Shown here: in pieces, positions 56,470 through 64,000 of the stretch
Layout: each line of letters starts with the position of its first letter
Numbering within the stretch: the first letter of the stretch is position 1
Assembly: GCA_030549175.1 (NCBI GenBank)
Contig: JAUKUA010000004.1
Span: 5,828,001 to 5,892,000, forward strand
Direction of reading: 5' to 3'
Length of the DNA: 64,000 nt
Source of the DNA: Lasiosphaeris hirsuta
Taxonomy: Eukaryota > Ascomycota > Sordariomycetes > Sordariales > Lasiosphaeriaceae
Made by a program: the position numbers and the translations under genes
Notes under the pieces: generated by a model
The model's input: the letters and a program-made list of their open reading frames with translations, nothing else
What the model was told of the DNA's origin: nothing
Databases searched by the model: none

Positions 56470-59400
56470 TTATCTCCCTTCCTATGAGGACTTACCTTCG
56501 AGTTTGGGGTTGATAACCTTAAGGTCTCTTAGCTTACGTAGGTGTTTGACGTGGAAGTCCTAAAGTTCCTAGATGTTAGAGAAGTATTTGTATAGTTCCT
56601 AGGTCTAATCCTTTTCTTCGGGGTATCTATCTTATTTGACGAGATATTTTATTGTCCTTTTCTTAGTACGGGAATTCGTAATTTCCTTTACTACAAATTT
56701 CTTAGGGTAAACGTCTCTTACTTACTCTAAGACTTAAATAGGGTTAGGGATCGGTTAGGAGCCGGTTTGGAAAGGTTTAATAAGGAAGATATAAAAGGTA
56801 AGATGAATCTTTTAATATTCTAGGAGTTTAAGTTTTACGGCTATGGGAGATACTATCTTCGAGATTTTAAATGGGCCGAGTAACTTTTTGTCTAGTTTCT
56901 TAAAAGGTCTCTTAGTCCTAATGTTCTATGTATTAAGTATTACCAGTTATTTTTTCTTAAAGGAGGGTATTTCCGTTTACTTCTTGTCTATGTACTTCTT
57001 TATCTGTTTCCGAGATTCTTTAAGGATTTCATAAAGATTCTCGTAGACCATAGTTATCTAATATGTTATGATTTTACTGTATAGGTTACGTGTAGATTCG
57101 TTAGGTAGATTATTAACGGTTAGATAGTATCTGTAGTTAACGTAGAAGGGAGAGTTACTAATAGAAGTCGATTTGATGTTATTTTACGTAAATTCGGCTG
57201 TAGGTAGTAAGATGTCTTAGTTACTTATCTTATAGTTAATAAAGGCTCTAAGGTAGGTCTTGATATGTTAGTTAAGATATTTAGTCTAGCTATCTGTTTC
57301 GGGGTAGAACGAGGTTGATATCCTTAGCTTGACTTCGATATATTTAAAGAAGTTACGCCAAAGTCCTATGTTAAACCGTAAGTTCCGATCGGAGATGATA
57401 CTAGTAGATATACCGTGATATTTTTAATATTCACGGGTAAAGATTAAGATCAAGTCTTTTATCTTCTTAATATCGTCCTTTAGGGAGATAAAGTATATTA
57501 TCTTAGTAAAGGTATCGACAATGACTTAGATAGAATTATATTTATTAGAGAGAAGAAGGTTTATTATAAAGTCTATTAAAATAAGCCTCTAAGGAACGTA
57601 TTTTAACTTAATAGGATGAAGTAGTCTAAAAGGAAAATAACGTCTTAGCTTATTACTTTGACACTTATGACAAGAGCGTACAAAGTTAACGACGTCCTTC
57701 TCGAGGTTTTACTAGAACATATACCGTCTAATAAGTTTAATAGTCTTATCTATACTTATATAACCTACTACCTTAGTATCGTATTTAGAGTAGATAATCT
57801 AGATCTTAAGTTTCTAATTGTCGGAAATCTAAATACGATTTTTTATAAATAGGATTTTATCTTCGTTAGTTATATCTTTTCTTAGGGAGACTAGAACCTT
57901 TTGATATGTTTCGTCGGTAAGTATAGTAGCTTTAGTTTGCTTAAGGAATTTTTTGTTTTATTTTAGCGTTGGAATGTTATAAAGACATACTTTCGAGAGT
58001 ATAAATGTGGAAACTTTAGAGTGTAAAAAATGTTTTTTATTTAAAACAAAGGTTATCGATTAGTTTTTATCTCTCCCTTCTAGAAGGTACTTCTCATACC
58101 GTGAGAGAGTATTTACCTTGGCATTTTATGTGCCGGGGCGGAAATTAATAACGAAGTCGAAGGTAACGAGTTATTAGGCCCATTGGGCCTAGCGGCGGTT
58201 AAGGACCTTAGTAGTTTAGAAGTATTTTAGATTATGATAGTCCGAGAAGACTTCGATACGATATTTAGTATCTTTAAGATAATGTCTCTAACGTTAGAAG
58301 TAATTAACTATTATTAGGAGTTCCTTGTTATAGATCTTATAGTTAATTTCCGTGAGAATTAACTTTCTTAAGTAGAATACTATAGGATATATCTTACTGT
58401 TATCTTACTTTTATGATATTATTTCTTTTAACATATAGTTTAATATGTTAGGTTTAATAATAGGTAGTCTACTAAGATCGAAGTAGACTAAAACAAGAGC
58501 TTTAGTAAAGGCTTTTTTTAACGCTTTAAATATAGTATTTATTTAATTATTCTATGTCTAGATTTTCTAAGTAAGGTTTGTAAAATTAGTAAGTAGCTTA
58601 GCGATACGTAAGTAGTCCTTAATGTAACGTCTGTAGAAGTTTGTAAATCTATTGAATTGTTAGACTCCTTTTACCGATTTTGGCTGTTCCTATGAAAGGA
58701 TACATTCTACCTTATCCTTTGATATTGTAATATCCTTAGTACTAATGATATAGCCTAGGTATTCCAATTCCTTAACGTCTTATATATATTTGGTAGGGTT
58801 AATAGCTAGGTTATACTTCTAAAGTCGCTTAAGGACTTTAACGACAATTTTGTTATGTTCTTTTTTTAAACTCGTATAGATAAGGAGGTTATTAATGTAG
58901 GACAAGAGGCTTTGATCGATAAGGTCTCGAAAGATATAATTTATTATACCTTAGAAGATAATAAAAACATTAGTAAGGCCGAAGGATATTACTTTGAACT
59001 TAAAAAGACTATAATAGGTCTAAAAGGTTATTTTCTATTTATAGTCTTCTTTCATCTAAATCAAGTTAAACCCTGATTTTAGATCTATCTTCATAAAGAT
59101 AATAGATCTGACGAAGGTATCCTAAAGTTTAGTAATTAGAGATAACGAGTAGTAGTTCTTAACGGTTCGTTCGTTAATCTTTCGGTAGTCGACTACGGGT
59201 TAGAGGTTTTCTAGGTCCCTTGTGGCCGCCTTTTCTAATAATACTTCCTTATTTATAAAGAAAATAAGCGAGAAACATAGTAATTTTAATTTCCGTATTT
59301 TATCTTCTCTAAGTATTTAGTCTAGTTATTTACGAAGAATTTTCTTTTTTAAGGGTGACATAGGATAAAAGGGTCTCTAAGAAAGTTTTTTATCTCTAAT

Positions 59401-62400
59401 GATATTAATTATATAGTCCTAAGGCTAGTGGTCTAGTAGCCGTTAGGCCGCTTTAGGAGATACTAAGGAAGTAAAGATCTTAAATCTTTTAGGAAGGTTT
59501 TAGGTATAGGACGTTGTGACATTTATGATAGAACTCTTACTTCCTAAGATTATAAGAGAAGTATAATATTAACGATAGTAGTTAGAACTAAAAGTTACTT
59601 TCGATGTGTCGGGGTCCCATAGGTAGTCCGGCTAGTACTATTATAGCTATTAGTATAGAAGAAGAAGGTCGTATTCCGTGTCGAGGAGAGAGATTTCGAA
59701 CGTAATACGAAAGAAATGTTTTACTTGATATCATAGAACGATCTCCTTAGTATATTTCTTACTTAATTCGAGGTTGATAGTTCTATTAAAGGCTTCTAAG
59801 AGTTTTAAGATCGTTTTATATATGTAAGAGATTTCTTATCTTTTGACAAGGTCTTTACTTATAACTGGGTTAAAGGTACTAGGATCTAAGAGTGCTTAGA
59901 CAGAGATTTTCTTAGCTCCATAGTAGACGATAGTCATAGAGACGATCTTACGAGTATCATGATATAGTTCATAGCTTTACTTAACCCTTTTATAAGAGGG
60001 TTTCTTTATGCTATAGTAGGTACGTTTTTTAGTAGAGGTTACGGCGTATTGAGGTATAGATCTCGATACCGTAAGTTTCGGGATGCCTTTTAAAAATCTA
60101 ATGTGTCCTTACTATCAGATAGTTTAACGACACGAGGGAAAAGTTCGAAATGGTCTTTTTCTGTTATTATAGAGACCTTAGCCTTTTTTAATGGTTAGGA
60201 AGAAGTATTTTCGTCCTCGTTCTCATTTTTTCTGTGTTTAGTCTTAGCTCCGGAGATCTTACCGGGTAGCTTAGAAATGTCCTTACCATCCTCGGTTTTT
60301 CTATTATAATATTTAAAAGTGTTATGGCCTTAACGTCTATAATAGTAATATTCCTTACTTACTTTATGTTTGTTAATTTTAGTTTGTTTTATCTCGATGA
60401 TAGCTTCCTTATAGGTTTGTTAGTACTTTGTTTAGGTAGATACCGAGAGATTGTCTTCCTTATTTTATTATTTCCGTTTTGGACCTTTTTTAAGTTTTCT
60501 TTTTATAGGTACTAGACCGGGACGGGAGCTAGAGGTATTAGTTTCCTCTTAGTAATTATCTCTCTTTGAACGTTCCTTATTATTCGAAGTAGACTCTTCT
60601 TTTTCCTACTTAGCTTTGTAATTAATTTCACGGTTTTTCATTTTATCTTTATGAATTAGGCTAGTAGTAACGATAGCTTCAAAGAAGTTAGTATCGTTAG
60701 GGGGGAAATGTCCTATATACGAGTAAATTAAGTCTATGATAGTGTCGGGGATAGTATTAGTAACCAGCGATTATAAGGCCTATCCGTTAAGATCGATAGT
60801 ATGATTTAGTTCTTAGAACTTAGTTATATACTTATTTATGTCTTTATCATAGGTCAAGGCCTTCATAACCTCGTAGTCCTTAGCTCTTTGTACTAGATTA
60901 CGGAATCGTTCGACTATAACGATAACATAGTTATTCCATTGATCTACTAAGCTAAGCTTTTCGATTTAAGTTTCTCTTTTCTAATATTATTCGAGGATAG
61001 TACCTTTAGTAAAAGTACCGACAAAGTTAATTTTAGCCTTATTATTGAGGAAACTTCGTTTATAGATACTAAAGTATTTTTTAATAAAGTACTACTATGT
61101 CTTAAACTTACTTTTATCCTTTCTATTGTACTTTTTAGGTTTTGTTATAGTTACGGCGGTATCTTAACCACGGGATTCCCAAATCGTATTAATATTGTTA
61201 CGAATCAGGTTCTGATTAGTCTAGATAAAGTCGAGAAGGACTGTTATAGGGTCACGTGGGAGTGAAGGGCTTTAGGATCTCGGACCCTAAGGTCCTAGGA
61301 GTCTTAGGGGCTTAGATAGGCTTTCTAGTAATCTAGGAGGACTAGGAGGTAGACTCGTACGATAAAAGTCGTTGTCTAAGTCGTTATTGTTATTACCGTC
61401 GTTTGGAGGAGGTAAAGTACCCGTCTTAACGTAACGAAGAGGTAAGTTTCCTTCTATATTTCTACTTTTCATTCTAACATCGGAGTTTTATATACTATCG
61501 ACCTACCTCCTAGCTTATACCGAGATTTCTTAAGTAATCCTTCTTTAGAGGTTATGATCTGAGAAAAGGTCTTCGTTTTAGTCGAAGTACCGTATAAATA
61601 TAGATTTTTTAGACAGTTATAATAGCTATCGTAAGGGTTTAACAGATAGGGTTTTCTAAGAACGTGTCATAACTCTTTAGATAATTTATTTCTTATCATA
61701 AGGTCCGACTTATATTAACCTTAATACGAGTACTTCTTTAACTAGGTTATTAAAATAGGCTTTAAGTTAATTAAATAATTTTTAGTCTTTCGGAGTCTAT
61801 GATACTTCCGGTTATTAAAGTATTATAAGAGAATTGAGTTAGCTTTGGGCCGTGGTAAACCAATAGCTAAATTCCACGTTATAGTAGTCTTATCGAGCTT
61901 ACTTTTCTTCCTAGATTTAAAGGAGTTCCTTAACTTAGACAAGCTCAGCGTTTTATTTCCTAATCCTTACTTCCTAGTCTCGTACTTATTATACTTGTCA
62001 TAATTTTTACTTAATAATCTTCTTACGGAGGGCTTTTATACATATAATGATAAGATTGAGAGATTTTTCACGTTAGGCTATTTAAGTAGTAAACTGAGCT
62101 AATTTTTAGTTAACCTCGATACCAAAGGTAGTATAAGAAGCCTTTAGTTTTTACCGGATACTTTTAAGAACATATTAGTTTATCTTAATATGTTATACTA
62201 TTAATTGGTAGTCGGTAACTAAGGTAGTAAACATAGAAGCGAATACGTCGAGCCTTTCCTTGTCCTTACGTATATTATTCATAAAGAAATAAAGTTCCTT
62301 ATAAGCTTCGGCGACTTAGTTATAAAGATAGATAAACTATTATAGGAGCTTAGTAAAGATTTCGGAGCTCGATAAAAGTATAAGAAATCACTTTATGGTT

Positions 62401-62558
62401 TAAATTTTTATTTCGGGAGGTTCTTAAATCATAAGGTCTATTCTAGGGAAGGCTTCGGTTTCCCGTTCCCGGAGCACGGCCGAATATAATACGGGGTTAC
62501 TAGCTATCGTAAATAGTATAGTAGGTAAGAAAGTGTTCTTAAGGGGAGAAAGATTATC
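56470..62558 (-). pseudogene. Gypsy gag-pol internal region, non-functional
   Basis: Minus-strand coding remains of gag, reverse transcriptase/RNase H and integrase as listed for the whole element. No frame longer than about 70 codons survives. AT content is very high and TpA is abundant. Small plus-strand frames in this interval are by-products of AT-rich decay. Confidence 0.85.
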
Positions 62559-63877
62559 TGTGATATAGGCTAGCTTATGAAGGTCTAGGATATAATAACT
62601 ATAAGATAAAATATCAAATGGAGAGTTAGACTATAGAGCTTTAACCTTTTCTTAACTCTCGACTTAACCGTTTAACAAACTATCCTAACAATTATTATTA
62701 GTCTAGTTCAAAGCTTTTACACGACGAACCTAAGAACTTAATCTTCGTAAGGCTTAATAAAGCTCAAGGTCCGATTTAGAGGTTTGGAACAGAACGGTAA
62801 AGGAGTTAACTGTCATAATATAAAGTGGTAAAGAGCCAGGGAAAAGGAGGTTTAAGGAGATAAAATGATCTAACAGAAGATAAGACACAATACTTCACAG
62901 TTATAAGTCAGAAAAAATAAAAAGGTTCATAAGGTTATATTACCTCTCAGTTTCACTAAAGTTCAACTGATAATCTTTCTAAGTTTGTCCAAAAAGAACT
63001 GGAAAGCTTTTTCCTCTCGAGGATCCATCGTAGCGTACCTGTCCTACTTATGGAAGGCTATATATAAGATATAATAATACTAAAATATCTAGAGGATCTT
63101 CTTAACCGTCCGTCGATCCCGAATCTCCTTTCTAACCGCCTATCTCTCGTACCCTATAATCCGTAGTTACAAGCTAAGTGAAGCCGGTCTATCATACATT
63201 AGTCCACGGCCGGTATCAGTACTTATTCATACAGCTCTAGTGGCATGGTGTCTATTACTATAGGTATTCCTTCACGTCCTTAGTACTTACGTTGGCCACA
63301 AGCCGCTAAGTCCTAAGGCTAGCGTTTGTCGTAGTAACGGTTCCCTTCGTGACTTACACGCGAGGGTTACGACTACCTGTTACTACTAAAGCTAAACTCC
63401 GGAGAACGTCGGGTTCTAAGTCTTTTAAAGGAATGCCAGCGATAGTGGGGAGGTCTATGATTCGAAAGACTAGCTACAAGGTCTGGGCTAACTGTATAGG
63501 CCCTGGCCACGATGCTAAGGTTAAATGGCTTGTTTATGACAAATCTAAAGTCTGATGACGTTGCCTAGTACGGGCGAGATCTATTGTATGACTACTTTGG
63601 CTTGTGAGTAGTTCTAGGTATCCCGTCGTAACCCGTGGGTACTTAGGAGAGTCCGCTGACCCGTGTGTCGGCTGAATAGACTATTAGCTACACGTTACTG
63701 AGGTTGAACCACACTGTGGCTATCTCTTTGTGATGGTTCCCTTATCCACGTGATCCATGATGGATGTTCGTAAGTCAATGGGTATGTGCTTCTTGTGTGT
63801 GGTTCGTGCCGCTGGTGTAAGGCTCGGTCAAGGAGGTTAGTAACCCTGTTGACCTAGGTGAGCCTACCAGTGTAACA
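62559..63877 (-). repeat. Gypsy LTR, 5' copy
   Basis: 1319 bp, TGTGATATAGG ... AGTGTAACA on the plus strand; the ends show that the original termini were TGTGACA-like on both sides. Confidence 0.92.
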
Positions 63878-64000
63878 AGTACGCCCTCTAGACTGATTAC
63901 CAACGAGCCATCCTTTTACAAATTATTTACACCACCATACAATATGTCATGTCAGTGTTCATATGAAGGACCACCAAAGTAACGCTTACATAAGCGGTCC
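63878..64000 (+). repeat. LTR-like element B, copy 3, right part
   Basis: Continues the copy broken at 55150 (blocks CGCCCTCTAGACTGATT, ACAATATGTCATGTCAGTGTT, AAGCGGTCC) and runs off the window. Confidence 0.8.

Larger units (their letters stand above)
55151..63877 (-). mobile_element. Full-length Ty3/gypsy LTR retrotransposon, RIP-degraded
   Basis: 8727-bp element with two LTRs of equal length (1319 bp), flanked by AGCAC (55146-55150) and AGTAC (63878-63882), a 5-bp target duplication differing by one transition. It is read on the minus strand. A purine tract (56470-56482 on the minus strand) adjoins the downstream LTR. Internal traces in order from 5': a zinc-knuckle-like gag end with Tyr at Cys positions (about 60315-60360), reverse transcriptase with VDYRKINERTVKN (about 59160-59200), IDLKSGF and the box SYINNLLIYT where Asn stands for Asp (58875-58901), and integrase with SIISDRNLRF and FYPETDS (57280-57420). 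RT before integrase means gypsy. All genes are dead through Gln-to-stop and other transitions. Confidence 0.92.

Noticed and set aside
56843..60515. Small plus-strand frames (about 60-65 codons) in the gypsy interior
   Set aside because: They are hydrophobic by-products of AT-rich, RIP-mutated sequence antisense to gag-pol.
1..64000. CRISPR arrays, rRNA or prokaryotic operons
   Set aside because: No regularly spaced direct repeats with unique spacers and no rRNA-like sequence; the genes are clearly intron-bearing and fungal.

Overview
The window is nuclear DNA of a filamentous ascomycete (Pezizomycotina, most likely a sordariomycete). The evidence is many short spliceosomal introns (about 50-80 bp, branch sites close to CTAAC), a HET-domain gene, a decayed NB-ARC gene, fungal-type GMC, P450, PQQ-sugar-dehydrogenase and rhodopsin-domain genes, and a right-hand repeat island whose old reading frames are broken almost only by CAA/CAG to TAA/TAG changes and Cys to Tyr changes, the mark of repeat-induced point mutation (RIP).

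Layout. 0-1 kb: decayed PD-(D/E)XK-type fungal gene running off the left edge. 1.5-7.5 kb: secreted GMC oxidoreductase (+), short kinesin (-), P450 (-). 10.5-12.9 kb: AAA+ ATPase with five exons (+). 13.5-15.8 kb: HET-domain protein (-). 16-23 kb: gene-poor, with simple repeats and one small PPxY/Cys-rich single-TM protein whose 3' flank carries three tandem intron-like units. 23.5-27.2 kb: ruins of an NB-ARC gene, a HET gene and an amidase. 29.3-33.7 kb: GPI-type GH12 endoglucanase (-) divergently paired with a cellulose-synthase-like GT2 (+). 35-36.1 kb: broken APH-type phosphotransferase. 36.9-38.2 kb: rhodopsin-domain membrane protein (+). 38.7-40.1 kb: Tc1/mariner-type element with 30-bp terminal inverted repeats and a frameshifted transposase. 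41.2-42.7 kb: secreted PQQ sugar dehydrogenase (+). 43.3-44.0 kb: gutted carboxylesterase. 45.2-47.2 kb: secreted protein with repeated SnoaL/NTF2-like units (-). From about 48.4 kb to the end: AT-rich, RIP-degraded nested transposons, including a complete 8.7-kb Ty3/gypsy element (- orientation, 1319-bp LTRs, 5-bp target duplication) inserted in another LTR-like repeat that itself interrupts a RIP-killed C2H2-type gene.

How it fits together. The intact enzymes (GMC oxidase, PQQ dehydrogenase, GH12, GT2) suggest carbohydrate and wall-glucan work at or outside the cell surface; the GH12/GT2 pair is the best candidate for a functional module. The HET and NB-ARC material marks a self/non-self recognition neighbourhood. 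Exon junctions were placed by hand from splice consensus, frame and family conservation; no transcript data were available.
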